Assembly (NCBI RefSeq): GCF_004078635.1
Contig: NZ_RZNB01000007.1
Span: 1 to 64,000 of the forward strand
From: Labedella phragmitis
Lineage (GTDB): Bacteria; Actinomycetota; Actinomycetes; Actinomycetales; Microbacteriaceae
Reading direction: 5' to 3'
Length of the DNA stretch: 64,000 nucleotides
In this document: piece after piece, positions 33,524-41,915 of the stretch
Position numbering within the stretch: position 1 is the first letter of the stretch
Layout of the letters: the number at the start of each line of letters is the position of its first letter
Made by a program: the position numbers and the translations under genes
Notes under the pieces: generated by a model
The model's database searches: none
The model's input: only the letters and a program-made list of their open reading frames with translations
Told to the model about the DNA's origin: nothing

Positions 33524-34963
33524 TCACGACTCGTGGCGGGAGAGGAACTCGTACACCTCGGTGTCATCGACGCCGGGGAACGACCCGCGGGGGAGCGGGG
33601 CGAAGGTGTGCGTGTGCACTCGAGCGCTCGGCCAGGCCTTCCCCGCCCAGCGGGCCGCGAGCTCGTCGGACGGGCGACGGCAGCACGACTCGTCGGGGCA
33701 GCGCGACTCCGCACGCTCCGTCGTCTCCCTGCCGCGGAACCACTTCGCGTCGTCGAACGGCACGCCGACGCTGATCGAGAACTCGCCGTCGTCCGTCGAC
33801 CCCGTCTGGGTCGCGCACCAGTAGGTCCCCGTCGGCGTATCGGTGTACTGGTAGAGCTCCGTCGTCCGGTTCGTCCGATCGAAGGCGTTCCGCGCGCTCC
33901 ACTTGCGGCAGACGAACTGCCCCTCGATCGCCCCCGTCACATCCGTGGGGAGCGGGAGGCCGTCGTTCTCGTAGCCGCGCAACAGCGAGCCGTCCCCGGT
34001 CACGCGCAGGAAGTGCATGCGCATGTCGAGCTTCGAGGTCGCGAGGTTCGTGAAGCGATGGGCCGCCGCCTCGTGGGTCACCCCGAACGCATCGCGGAAG
34101 TCCTCGATGGCGAGGTCCTTGTCGCGCTTCGCCTGGCTGAGGAACGCGACGGCCGCCGTCTGCGGCATGAGGCAGCACGCCGCGTAGTAGTTGATCTCGA
34201 GGCGCTGATGGAGGAACTCGGCGTAGCTCTCCGGTCGCTCGTGGCCGAGCACGCGGTGCGCCATGGCCTGGAGCGCCATCGACCGCAAGCCGTGACCGCC
34301 GGGGATGGAAGCGGGCGGCAGGTAGATCCTCTTGTTCTCGATGTCGATGACCGAGCGCGTCGAGTTGGGGAGGTCCGCGACGTAGATGAGGGTGAAGCCG
34401 AGCTGCTCGGCCATGATGCCGACCGTGCGGTGCGTGAGGGCTCCCGACGTGTGGCCGGCGGCACGCACGCGCTCCTCCGCGATCCGCTCGATGTCCGGGA
34501 GGTAGTTGTCGTGCTCGCGCATGCGCTCGCGCAACTCCGTGTTGGCCCGCCTCGCCTCCTCCGGCGTCGCGATCGCCTCGCTCGCGCGGCGCTGCAGCTC
34601 CCGGTGGAGCCCGACGACGGCTTCGAGCGTCTCGTCGGGCGTCCCCTTCGTGACGCGCACGCGGGGGAGACCGAGGCTCGCGTACAGGGCACCGCGTTGC
34701 GCGCGCTCGAGTTCGATCTCGAGTGAGGCGCGGCGCGTCGGCGCCTCCCCGGAGAGCAGCTCGGCGAGGTCGAGACCCAACTCGCGCGCGATGGACTGCA
34801 GGGTTCCGAGCTTCGGTTCTCGCTTGCCGTTCTCGATGAGCGAGAGCTGGCTCGCGGCGATCCCGACGCGCTCGCCGAGGCCGTCGAGGGTCAGTCCCGC
34901 CGCCGACCTGAAGTGCCGGATCCGGTGTCCGAGGGTGTCCAGTGAGGAGTCGCGCGTCGCCAT
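33524..34963 (-). CDS. ramB: RamB-like regulator (XRE HTH plus ScfR domain)
   Basis: A 479-residue regulator. An XRE-type helix-turn-helix fills about residues 10-65 (RHFRSAAGLTLDGLGERVGIAASQLSLIENGKREP). The middle has an ImmA/IrrE-like peptidase-related fold and the C-terminal half is the short-chain fatty acyl regulator region. RamB of Corynebacterium (474 residues) controls acetate genes and is the closest family I recognise; the position beside pckG fits carbon-source control. The ATG at 34963 is chosen because the HTH starts just after it; an upstream ATG at 35005 would overlap the palindrome. The palindrome at 34978-34999 lies 14 nt upstream, so autoregulation is likely. Confidence 0.8.
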   Translation of the reverse strand: MATRDSSLDTLGHRIRHFRSAAGLTLDGLGERVGIAASQLSLIENGKREPKLGTLQSIARELGLDLAELLSGEAPTRRASLEIELERAQRGALYASLGLPRVRVTKGTPDETLEAVVGLHRELQRRASEAIATPEEARRANTELRERMREHDNYLPDIERIAEERVRAAGHTSGALTHRTVGIMAEQLGFTLIYVADLPNSTRSVIDIENKRIYLPPASIPGGHGLRSMALQAMAHRVLGHERPESYAEFLHQRLEINYYAACCLMPQTAAVAFLSQAKRDKDLAIEDFRDAFGVTHEAAAHRFTNLATSKLDMRMHFLRVTGDGSLLRGYENDGLPLPTDVTGAIEGQFVCRKWSARNAFDRTNRTTELYQYTDTPTGTYWCATQTGSTDDGEFSISVGVPFDDAKWFRGRETTERAESRCPDESCCRRPSDELAARWAGKAWPSARVHTHTFAPLPRGSFPGVDDTEVYEFLSRHES

Positions 34964-34977
34964 GCGATTAACGGTAG

Positions 34978-34999
34978 CGAAAGAATCGAACTTCTTTCG
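34978..34999. promoter_or_regulatory. Palindrome between ramB-like and pckG genes
   Basis: Perfect 8-bp arms CGAAAGAA and TTCTTTCG with a 6-nt centre (34986-34991). It lies 14 nt from the regulator start and 86 nt from pckG. The core GAACTT resembles part of the RamB consensus of Corynebacterium. Candidate operator for autoregulation and pckG control. Confidence 0.55.
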
Positions 35000-35085
35000 T
35001 CCCATTATTCCGATCGTCTCGGGTGTATCCCCTTCAGACTGGCATCAACACCACTTCTTGACCGCCCGATGAAGGGACAACCGGC

Positions 35086-36939
35086 ATGAGCATCGCGCAC
35101 ATCACGGACGCACACGACGATACCTCCGACGTGGACGACACGGAACTGCAGGGACGTGCAGCCCTCGAGGCCTGGGTCGAGCGCATCGCCGCGCTGACTC
35201 GGCCCGAGAGCATCGTGTGGTGCGACGGCTCCCGGTCGGAGTCCGACCGCCTGACGAAGCAGCTCGTGGCGGACGGCAAGCTCATCCGGCTCAATCCCGA
35301 GTGGCGTCCGAACAGCTTCCTCGCGCGGAGCGACCCCGACGACGTCGCTCGCGTCGAATCACGGACGTTCATCAGCACGACGCTGGAGGAGGACGCGGGT
35401 CCGACGAACAACTGGGTCGCGCCCGACGAGATCCGTACGGAACTCGACGTCGTCTTCGCGGGCAGCATGCGCGGCCGGACGATGTACGTCGTGCCGTTCT
35501 CCATGGGACCGCTCGGTGGGCGGCTGTCGCAACTGGGCGTGCAGATCACCGATTCCGAGTACGCGGTGCTCTCGATGGGGATCATGACGAGGATGGGTGC
35601 CCGCGTGCTCGACCTCATCGACGCGGGCACGCCATGGGTCGCGACGGTCCACTCGGTGGGAGCGCCGCTCGAACCGGGCGAGCAGGACGTCCCCTGGCCG
35701 TGCAATCCCACGAAGTACATCGTGCAGTTCCCCGAGACCCGCGAGGTGTGGTCGTACGGCTCCGGATACGGCGGTAACGCGCTGCTGGCGAAGAAGTGCT
35801 TCGCGCTGCGGATCGCCTCGGCGATGGGGCGCGAGGAGGGCTGGCTCGCCGAGCACATGCTCCTCATCAAGCTCACGGATCCTCGCGGCCGGTCGTACCA
35901 CATCGCCGCCGCGTTCCCCTCGGCGTGCGGGAAGACGAACCTCGCGATGCTGCGCCCCTCGATCCCCGGCTGGACCGTCGAGACGATCGGAGATGACATC
36001 GCGTGGCTCAGGCCGGGCGACGACGGCCGACTCTGGGCGGTCAACCCGGAGGCCGGATTCTTCGGAGTCGCTCCCGGGACGGGGGAGTCGACGAACGCGA
36101 CGGCCGTCGAGACCCTGTGGGGCAACACGATCTTCACGAACGTCGCCCTCCGCGACGACGGCGACGTGTGGTGGGAGGGACTCACCGACACACCGCCGGC
36201 GCACCTCGTCGATTGGCGGGGTGAGGACTGGACGCCGGACAGTGGACGTACCGCGGCCCACCCGAATTCCCGCTTCACGGTCGCCGCCGCGCAGTGCCCG
36301 CAGATCGCGGACGACTGGGAGGCGCCGGACGGCGTCCCGATCGACGCGATCATCTTCGGCGGGCGGCGAGCGACCAACGTCCCCCTCGTGGTCGAGGCGA
36401 CGGACTGGCGCCACGGCGTCTACATCGGCGCCACGATCTCGTCGGAGAAGACCGCGGCGGCGGAGGGGACGATCGGCGAGCTCCGCCGCGACCCCTTCGC
36501 GATGCTGCCGTTCTGCGGCTACAACATGGCCGACCATTGGGCCCACTGGCTCTCGATCGGCGACACGCTGCGCTTCGATCGCGCGCCGCGCATGTTCCAG
36601 GTGAACTGGTTCAGGAAGGGTGCCGACGGGGAGTTCCTCTGGCCCGGCTTCGCGGAGAACGCCCGCGTGCTCGGGTGGATCGCCGCCCGTGTCGCGGGCG
36701 AGGCCCGAGCGGAGGAGTCGCCGATCGGCCGCCTTCCCCTGGTCGAGGACCTCGACCTCGACGGGCTCGACCTCACGGAGGAGACGCTCGAGCAGCTCTT
36801 CGCCGTCGACGTGGACTCGTGGCGCGAGGAGGCGGACCTCACGGAGGAGTTCTTCTCGAGCTTCGGCTCACGACTGCCCGCTGCGCTCTCGACCGAGCTC
36901 GCGGCGCTGCGTTACCGCTTGGCGCTCGCCGACTCCTGA
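35086..36939 (+). CDS. pckG: Phosphoenolpyruvate carboxykinase (GTP)
   Basis: A 617-residue enzyme that converts oxaloacetate and GTP to PEP, CO2 and GDP, the entry step of gluconeogenesis. The kinase-1a/P-loop segment FPSACGKTN holds the reactive Cys (C281) and K283; GDDIAWLR and [13 protein letters not shown] are the kinase-2 and metal-binding neighbours. It pairs with mqo, which supplies oxaloacetate from malate. AAGGGA precedes the ATG by about 8 nt. It is divergent from the RamB-like gene and ends at a long hairpin. Confidence 0.96.
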   Translation: MSIAHITDAHDDTSDVDDTELQGRAALEAWVERIAALTRPESIVWCDGSRSESDRLTKQLVADGKLIRLNPEWRPNSFLARSDPDDVARVESRTFISTTLEEDAGPTNNWVAPDEIRTELDVVFAGSMRGRTMYVVPFSMGPLGGRLSQLGVQITDSEYAVLSMGIMTRMGARVLDLIDAGTPWVATVHSVGAPLEPGEQDVPWPCNPTKYIVQFPETREVWSYGSGYGGNALLAKKCFALRIASAMGREEGWLAEHMLLIKLTDPRGRSYHIAAAFPSACGKTNLAMLRPSIPGWTVETIGDDIAWLRPGDDGRLWAVNPEAGFFGVAPGTGESTNATAVETLWGNTIFTNVALRDDGDVWWEGLTDTPPAHLVDWRGEDWTPDSGRTAAHPNSRFTVAAAQCPQIADDWEAPDGVPIDAIIFGGRRATNVPLVVEATDWRHGVYIGATISSEKTAAAEGTIGELRRDPFAMLPFCGYNMADHWAHWLSIGDTLRFDRAPRMFQVNWFRKGADGEFLWPGFAENARVLGWIAARVAGEARAEESPIGRLPLVEDLDLDGLDLTEETLEQLFAVDVDSWREEADLTEEFFSSFGSRLPAALSTELAALRYRLALADS

Positions 36940-36984
36940 CGCGGACAGCTGCGCCTGCCCCGACGCGGGGCGGACGGGAGTGGC

Positions 36985-37043
36985 GGGCCCGGTGATGCCG
37001 CAGGACGACCTTGGCGGGACCGTTCTGCGGCATCACCCGGCCC
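36985..37043. terminator. Long hairpin downstream of pckG
   Basis: Eighteen of nineteen pairs match: 13 bp (36991-37003 with 37025-37037), one mismatch, then 5 bp (36985-36989 with 37039-37043). Loop of 21 nt. Lies between convergent genes; no T-tract. Confidence 0.6.
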
Positions 37044-37052
37044 TCCACCTTC

Positions 37053-37108
37053 GACATTCATCTGGTGATGGTGCGCGTAGATACGCACTCCATCGCCGAT
37101 TCAATGTT
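37053..37108 (-). terminator. Imperfect hairpin after the ABC exporter gene
   Basis: Nested pairs GTGCG/CGCAC, GGTGATG/CATCGCC and GACATT/AATGTT with small bulges, starting 4 nt after the exporter stop. Weak terminator or RNA-end stabiliser. Confidence 0.4.
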
Positions 37109-37111
37109 CTG

Positions 37112-39025
37112 TTAGACGAGGAGCTGGTGCTTGGCGAGCTCGCGGTAGAGCGGCGTCGACTCGACGAGCTCCGAGTGGGTGCCGGAGCCGACGACCCGAC
37201 CGTCCTCGAGGACGACGATGTGGTCGCTGTCCACCACCGTCGAGAGCCGGTGCGCGATCACGATGAGCGTGCGTCCCTCCGCGACGGCGTCGATCGCGAG
37301 CCGCATCTTCTGCTCGTTGACACCGTCGAGGCTCGACGTCGACTCGTCGAGCAGCAGGATCGGGGGCGCCGCGACGAGGGCGCGCGCGATTGCGAGGCGC
37401 TGCCGTTCGCCGCCCGAGAGCATGATCCCGTCCTCGCCGACGGGAGCGTCGAGCCCGGCGGGATCCCGGTCGAGCACGTCGCCGAGGTTGACGGCGTGCA
37501 GGACGTCGATGCACTGCTCGTCCGTCGCCGCCGGATTGCCGAGGAGGAGGTTCTCCCGGATGGTGCCGGCGAGCACGGGGGCGTCCTGCTCGACGTAGCC
37601 GATCCGGGCGCGCAGCTCGTCGCGCGGAAGGGACCGCGCGTCGATGCCGCCGAGTCGCACGACGCCGGAGGCGGGATCGTAGAACCGCTCGATGAGGCCG
37701 AGGATGGTCGACTTGCCGGCGCCGCTCGGTCCCACGATGGCCGTGCGCCGTCCGGGAGCCGCCGCGAAGCTCACACCGCGCAGCACGGGGTCTCCGGGGC
37801 CCCGTCGTCGGGGCGCGTCCGCCGCGTCCTCCTCTGCGTCCGTCTCCCCGGACTCCGGCGCGGAGGCTGCGGCTGCGTACGCGAAGACGACGTCCTCGAA
37901 CTCGATCGCCGGCTGGCCGGACGGCGGCGTGCGCGCGGGCGCCGCCGAGCGCGCGATCTCGTCGTCGTGGGCGTCCTCGGAGGGCAGTCCGATGATCTCC
38001 TGGATGCGCCCGAGGGCGCCGAGCGCCTGGTTCGTCGCCGTGATCGCACCGAACGCCTGCCCGAGCGGCATGATCATCATGAAGAGGAAGAGGATGAACG
38101 CGACGAGGCTCGCGATCGTGATCGCGCCCGATGCGACCCGGAACCCGCCGACGCCGAGGACCACGAGGAACGAGGCCTGCATCGCAATGCCGGCGACGGG
38201 GACGACGAGAGCGGAGATCTTCGCGACCTGGACTCCCATGCGCCAGGCTCCCGTCGCGTTCTCGTCGATCATCCGCACTTCGCGCTCCGTCGCGCCGGCC
38301 GCGCGGATCGTGCGGACGGCGCTGATCGCACGTTCGACGGACGCCGCGAGGTCGCCGACCTTCTGCTGGGCGCGAGCGCTCGCGACCCGGATGCGCGAGG
38401 CGAGCAGTGTCACCGTCACGACCGACACCGCGATCACGAGCACCGTGAGCCCGAGCAGCACGGGGTCGATGATGAACATCGCGATGAGCGCTCCCACGAA
38501 TGTGACCGCTCCTCCGACCGCTTCGACGAGGCCTTGCGTGAGGACCGCGCGCAGGAGCGTCGTGTCACTTCCCACACGCGAGACGAGGTCGCCCGTTCGG
38601 CGCACGTCGAACTCGGACACGGGCAGGTGCAGCATGCTCGCCACGAGCCGCCGGCGTGACGAGAGCACGACGCCTTCACCCGTCCGCTGCAGGAGGTAGT
38701 GCTGATAGCCGCTGATGAGTCCGCTCACAACGACGAGGGCGACGAGCGTCCACACGAGGGCACCGAGCGGCCGTCCGCTCTCGACGATCGCGATGACCTG
38801 ACTGACGAGTAGCGGCTGTGCGAGCGAGGCGGCGGCCCCGAGCAGACTCAGCAGAATGATGAACCAGAGGATCCGGCTGTGCTCGAAGAGGTAGGGGAGA
38901 AGCTCGCCGAAGCGGGCGCGTGGGCCCTCGTCGGTCGCTGGGGCACGGCGCCCGAGGCGGAGCCTGTTCGCTCGGGGCTGCGGATCGGCTCGCGTGGCGC
39001 TGCGTGCCGGGGTGGGGCTGGTCAT
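37112..39025 (-). CDS. ABC exporter, half-transporter (MDR/LmrA type)
   Basis: A 637-residue fused transmembrane and ATPase protein that probably works as a homodimer exporting lipids, peptides or drugs. About six membrane segments span residues 50-330; the nucleotide-binding domain has Walker A GPSGAGKST (K438), signature LSGGERQRLA, Walker B LLLDESTSSLD and the H-loop IAHRLST. An acidic insert of about 30 residues sits between the first NBD strands (ESGETDAEEDAADAP). It is the second gene of an operon with the small HTH gene 49 bp upstream. Confidence 0.93.
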   Translation of the reverse strand: MTSPTPARSATRADPQPRANRLRLGRRAPATDEGPRARFGELLPYLFEHSRILWFIILLSLLGAAASLAQPLLVSQVIAIVESGRPLGALVWTLVALVVVSGLISGYQHYLLQRTGEGVVLSSRRRLVASMLHLPVSEFDVRRTGDLVSRVGSDTTLLRAVLTQGLVEAVGGAVTFVGALIAMFIIDPVLLGLTVLVIAVSVVTVTLLASRIRVASARAQQKVGDLAASVERAISAVRTIRAAGATEREVRMIDENATGAWRMGVQVAKISALVVPVAGIAMQASFLVVLGVGGFRVASGAITIASLVAFILFLFMMIMPLGQAFGAITATNQALGALGRIQEIIGLPSEDAHDDEIARSAAPARTPPSGQPAIEFEDVVFAYAAAASAPESGETDAEEDAADAPRRRGPGDPVLRGVSFAAAPGRRTAIVGPSGAGKSTILGLIERFYDPASGVVRLGGIDARSLPRDELRARIGYVEQDAPVLAGTIRENLLLGNPAATDEQCIDVLHAVNLGDVLDRDPAGLDAPVGEDGIMLSGGERQRLAIARALVAAPPILLLDESTSSLDGVNEQKMRLAIDAVAEGRTLIVIAHRLSTVVDSDHIVVLEDGRVVGSGTHSELVESTPLYRELAKHQLLV

Positions 39026-39074
39026 GCTGTTCGTCCTGTCGGTGTCACGTGGAGAAGCGGAGAAGCTGAGAGGC

Positions 39075-39290
39075 CTACGATCGACCGTACTTCTTGTGCA
39101 CGGCCTGCCGGGACACGCCCAGGCACATCGCGATGAGTTGCCAGCTGGTGTTGGCGTTGCGCGCTCGCCGTACGGCGAGCGCCTCGACGCGGTCGAGCTC
39201 GCGCCGGAGCGCCGCGATGGAGCGGAGGGACTCGAGCGGATCGTTCGATCCCGCGCTCGCTGCGAGTGTGTGGATGGTGGTCGAGTCCAT
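39075..39290 (-). CDS. Small HTH DNA-binding protein
   Basis: A 71-residue protein: an N-terminal helix (DPLESLRSIAALRRELDRVE) and a C-terminal helix-turn-helix with SWQLIAMCLGVSRQAVHKKYG. There is no room for a ligand domain, so signal sensing must come from another protein or from dimer stability. It heads the exporter operon and its promoter is bracketed by two matching palindromes, which suggests an autorepressor. ATG 39290 with GGAG 5 nt upstream is preferred; a TTG at 39311 would add 7 codons and would fall inside the first palindrome. Confidence 0.82.
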   Translation of the reverse strand: MDSTTIHTLAASAGSNDPLESLRSIAALRRELDRVEALAVRRARNANTSWQLIAMCLGVSRQAVHKKYGRS

Positions 39291-39305
39291 GACGGCTCCG
39301 CTGTC

Positions 39306-39323
39306 TGTCAATGCCGGTTGACA
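39306..39323. promoter_or_regulatory. Operator 1 at the HTH-exporter promoter
   Basis: TGTCAA-N6-TTGACA, perfect arms, at the expected transcription start. Confidence 0.65.
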
Positions 39324-39328
39324 CGCAG

Positions 39329-39357
39329 AGCCTATCCGCGTCGACCCCTTCCGTCAA
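39329..39357 (-). promoter_or_regulatory. Promoter of the HTH-exporter operon
   Basis: On the minus strand: -35 TTGACG (39352-39357), 17-nt spacer, -10 TAGGCT (39329-39334). The -35 is inside operator 2 and the start falls at operator 1. Confidence 0.65.
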
Positions 39358-39368
39358 CTCACGTTGAC
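39353..39368. promoter_or_regulatory. Operator 2 at the HTH-exporter promoter
   Basis: GTCAA-N6-TTGAC, same half-site and spacing as operator 1. Centres are 46 bp apart. It also contains the nagA stop codon. Confidence 0.65.
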
Positions 39369-40549
39369 ACAGGGGTGGCCCCCCGAGGTCCAGGCCTGCG
39401 GTGCACGAGTCGGCCGCCCGCGATCGTCGCAACGACGGCGAGCGTATCGTCGAGCAGGACGAGATCGGCGTCGGCTCCCACGCGGATCGAGCCCTTGTGT
39501 CGCGCGCCGATCGAGGCTGCGGGGGTCGATGAGAGGGAACGCAACGCATCGGCGAGCGGCACTCCCGCGCGATCGACGAGGACGCGGAGCGCGGCATCGA
39601 GTGGTGTGATGCTGCCCGCGAGCGTCCCCTCGGGCGTGCTGGACGTGCCGTCGGATATGACGACGTCGGTGCCCTCCCACCGCCGATGATGGCCGTCCGG
39701 TAGTCCGGTCCCGTCCGAACCGTCACTCACCACGACGACCCTCTCCGCTCCCACCTCGCGATAGACCGCTGCGACGACCTCCGGCGGGACGTGGCGTCCG
39801 TCGACGATGATCTCGACCCGGACGCGCGGATCGGCGAGGACGGCCGAGACGAGGGAATCGCCGCGGCGTTCGGGCATGGCGTTGAAGAGATGCGTCGCTC
39901 GGGTCGCGCCGGCGGCGACGGCCGCTCGCGTGGCGGCCCCGTCGGCATCGCTGTGCCCGATGGACACGCTCACCTCCGCGCGGACCAGGGTCCGTACGGC
40001 ATCCAGACCGTGCGGCGTCTCTGGGGCGAGCGTGACGATCGTGAGCGAATCGCCGAGGACGGTCACCAGCCGCCGGAGTTCCGCTATGTCCGGATCCCTC
40101 ACCGCGTCGGCGCGATGCACTCCTCGGCGACGCGGATTCAGGAACGGCCCTTCGAGGTGCACGCCGAGCACGTCGAGGCCCGTCGGGCCGCGGCCGACGA
40201 GGGATCGCAGCGGTGCGATCGACTCCTCGAAGACCGGGCTGGGGAGACTCGCCGTAGCCGCCACCACGGACGTGACGCCGTGGCGCACCAAGAAGCCTCC
40301 GATCACGGTCGCGGCGTCCGTCGATCCCTCCATGAAGTTGCGCCCGAGGGCGCCGTGGACGTGCGTGTCGACGAAGCCGGGAACCACGAGGAGTCCGCGC
40401 GCGTCGACCTCCGCCGATCCGTTCGGCTCTCTGGCCGGGGCCTCGAGCGCGGCGATCCGTCCGTCCACCACGACGACGTCCTTCGCGGCGAAGGATCCGT
40501 CGGGCAGGAGGGTGCGTCCGCGCGACACGCGGAGGTCGGCACGGGTCAC
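39359..40549 (-). CDS. nagA: N-acetylglucosamine-6-phosphate deacetylase
   Basis: A 396-residue amidohydrolase that removes the acetyl group from GlcNAc-6-phosphate. Metal and substrate motifs are VDTHVHGALG, HLEGPFLNPRRRGVH with the metal Glu, SIGHSDA, THLFNAM and VVSDGSDGTGLPDG with the catalytic Asp. The GTG start overlaps the ROK regulator stop by 4 nt, so the two are coupled; the longer frame would run through the regulator. It shares the locus with a divergent transporter and kinase operon. Confidence 0.93.
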   Translation of the reverse strand: MTRADLRVSRGRTLLPDGSFAAKDVVVVDGRIAALEAPAREPNGSAEVDARGLLVVPGFVDTHVHGALGRNFMEGSTDAATVIGGFLVRHGVTSVVAATASLPSPVFEESIAPLRSLVGRGPTGLDVLGVHLEGPFLNPRRRGVHRADAVRDPDIAELRRLVTVLGDSLTIVTLAPETPHGLDAVRTLVRAEVSVSIGHSDADGAATRAAVAAGATRATHLFNAMPERRGDSLVSAVLADPRVRVEIIVDGRHVPPEVVAAVYREVGAERVVVVSDGSDGTGLPDGHHRRWEGTDVVISDGTSSTPEGTLAGSITPLDAALRVLVDRAGVPLADALRSLSSTPAASIGARHKGSIRVGADADLVLLDDTLAVVATIAGGRLVHRRPGPRGATPVST

Positions 40550-41763
40550 GCGACGACCTCTCCGGCCGACTCGGCGGGTGACCAGAGCGCCGGACGCGAG
40601 AGGATCCGGCGGTACGCGCCGCCGAGGAGGATGGACGATGCGTGGTCGCGCGCGAGGAACGCGGCGCCTTGGACGGTCGCGGCCGTCCCCTTCCGAGACG
40701 TCCGCAACTCCGTCCGTGGGATGCGCGAGAGGAATTCGTCGGCGACCAGGTCCACGAACGTCGCATCGCGCGAGAGTCCACCCCCGATGACGAGGACGGA
40801 CGGGTCGAGCACCGTGGCGACGGCGGCGGCGATCCGAGCGATCGCCGTCGCGTGGCGCCGCATGATTTCGCCGGCGGCGACGTTCCCCTCCGCGGCGAGG
40901 GCGAAGACCTGCTCGCTGGATGCCGGCGGTTCGTCGCCGTCCGGCCAGACGGACCGCACAGCGGCGAGCAGTCCGTGCGAGCCGTAGGTGTGCTCGATCG
41001 CGTTGCGGGGCGAGTCCACGCCGCCATCCCACGAGAGGGGGATCTGGGCGAGCTCGCCACTGGCGCCGTTGCCTCCCCGGATCAGGGCGCCGTCCGCGAA
41101 GAAACCGAAGCCGAGTCCGACACCGATCTGCAGGTAGCCGCCGTCGTCGATCCCACGCAGATCGCCGTCCTCATGTTCCGCGACGGCAGCGCAATTCACG
41201 TTGTTCTCCACCACGACGGGAACGGTGTCCGGAAGCCCGGCTTCGCCGGCGAGCGCCGAGATCATCGTGGCGGTCGTGCCGCCGGGCGCGGAGGGGGTGA
41301 AGCTCTTCGGCACGACCTGGTTCACCCCGACTCCCACAGCGACGGGCTGCCCGCGCCCGCGTTCGGACTCGAACAGGGTCGCGACGAGCGCACCGGCGGC
41401 GAGGGAGGCGCCGACCGGATCCCCGGTTTCGACGCCGTGCTCGAGTCGCGTGAGCACGGTTCCGTCCAGGTGCTGTGCGAGGACGCTGACTTGCGTGGAC
41501 CCGACGTCGACCCCGATGACCCAGCCAGCGGTGTCGGCGAGTCCGTAGACGAGCGTCGCTCGCCCGCGGGGACCCTGCTCCCGACGCAGCTCGCGCACGA
41601 ACCCACGACCCTCGAGGTCGCTGAGCACATTGGTGACCGTGGGGAGGCTGATGCTCAACCCGGAGGCGATCGTCTTCCGCGTGGCCTCGCCGTGCTCCAG
41701 CAGGATCGCGAGCACGCCGGCGGCGATGTCGCCGATCGCCCCTGGCGGTTGGCTTCCTGGCAT
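40546..41763 (-). CDS. ROK-family transcriptional regulator
   Basis: A 405-residue regulator with an N-terminal winged helix (TRKTIASGLSISLPTVTNVL) and a C-terminal ROK domain. The usual ROK catalytic NDAN block reads NNVN, so the Asp is lost, and the CxCG zinc motif after GELAQIP is absent; a sugar-kinase activity is unlikely. It probably senses the amino sugar or its phosphate and represses both divergent transcripts. ATG 41763 is preferred because GGAGAG sits just upstream; a GTG at 41793 is the alternative. Confidence 0.9.
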   Translation of the reverse strand: MPGSQPPGAIGDIAAGVLAILLEHGEATRKTIASGLSISLPTVTNVLSDLEGRGFVRELRREQGPRGRATLVYGLADTAGWVIGVDVGSTQVSVLAQHLDGTVLTRLEHGVETGDPVGASLAAGALVATLFESERGRGQPVAVGVGVNQVVPKSFTPSAPGGTTATMISALAGEAGLPDTVPVVVENNVNCAAVAEHEDGDLRGIDDGGYLQIGVGLGFGFFADGALIRGGNGASGELAQIPLSWDGGVDSPRNAIEHTYGSHGLLAAVRSVWPDGDEPPASSEQVFALAAEGNVAAGEIMRRHATAIARIAAAVATVLDPSVLVIGGGLSRDATFVDLVADEFLSRIPRTELRTSRKGTAATVQGAAFLARDHASSILLGGAYRRILSRPALWSPAESAGEVVA

Positions 41764-41845
41764 GGTCTCTCCGTCCGTGTACGCGGCCTCCACCGATCAT
41801 CGTCCATGCCCGCCGTGGAGACGGATCGATCGGAACGAAAAGCTT

Positions 41846-41863
41846 GACTTAATTATTAAAGTC
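41846..41863. promoter_or_regulatory. Candidate ROK operator in the divergent region
   Basis: GACTTAATTATTAAAGTC, symmetric at seven of nine pairs, in a conspicuous AT-rich patch (41840-41880) of a GC-rich genome. TTGACT at 41844-41849 resembles a -35 for the plus-strand operon, so bound regulator would block it. A TTAATAA half-like element follows at 41871. Confidence 0.6.
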
Positions 41864-41915
41864 GGGAAGCTTAATAAACATTGCCACATCGGACCGACGA
41901 GGAGCGAATCGCACC

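Noticed and set aside
31501-33714. 737-codon minus-strand frame across the IPT repeats
   Set aside because: Its periodicity only mirrors the repeats on the other strand.
36620-38659. 679-codon plus-strand frame
   Set aside because: Antisense to the exporter and overlapping the pckG end; composition is that of a shadow.
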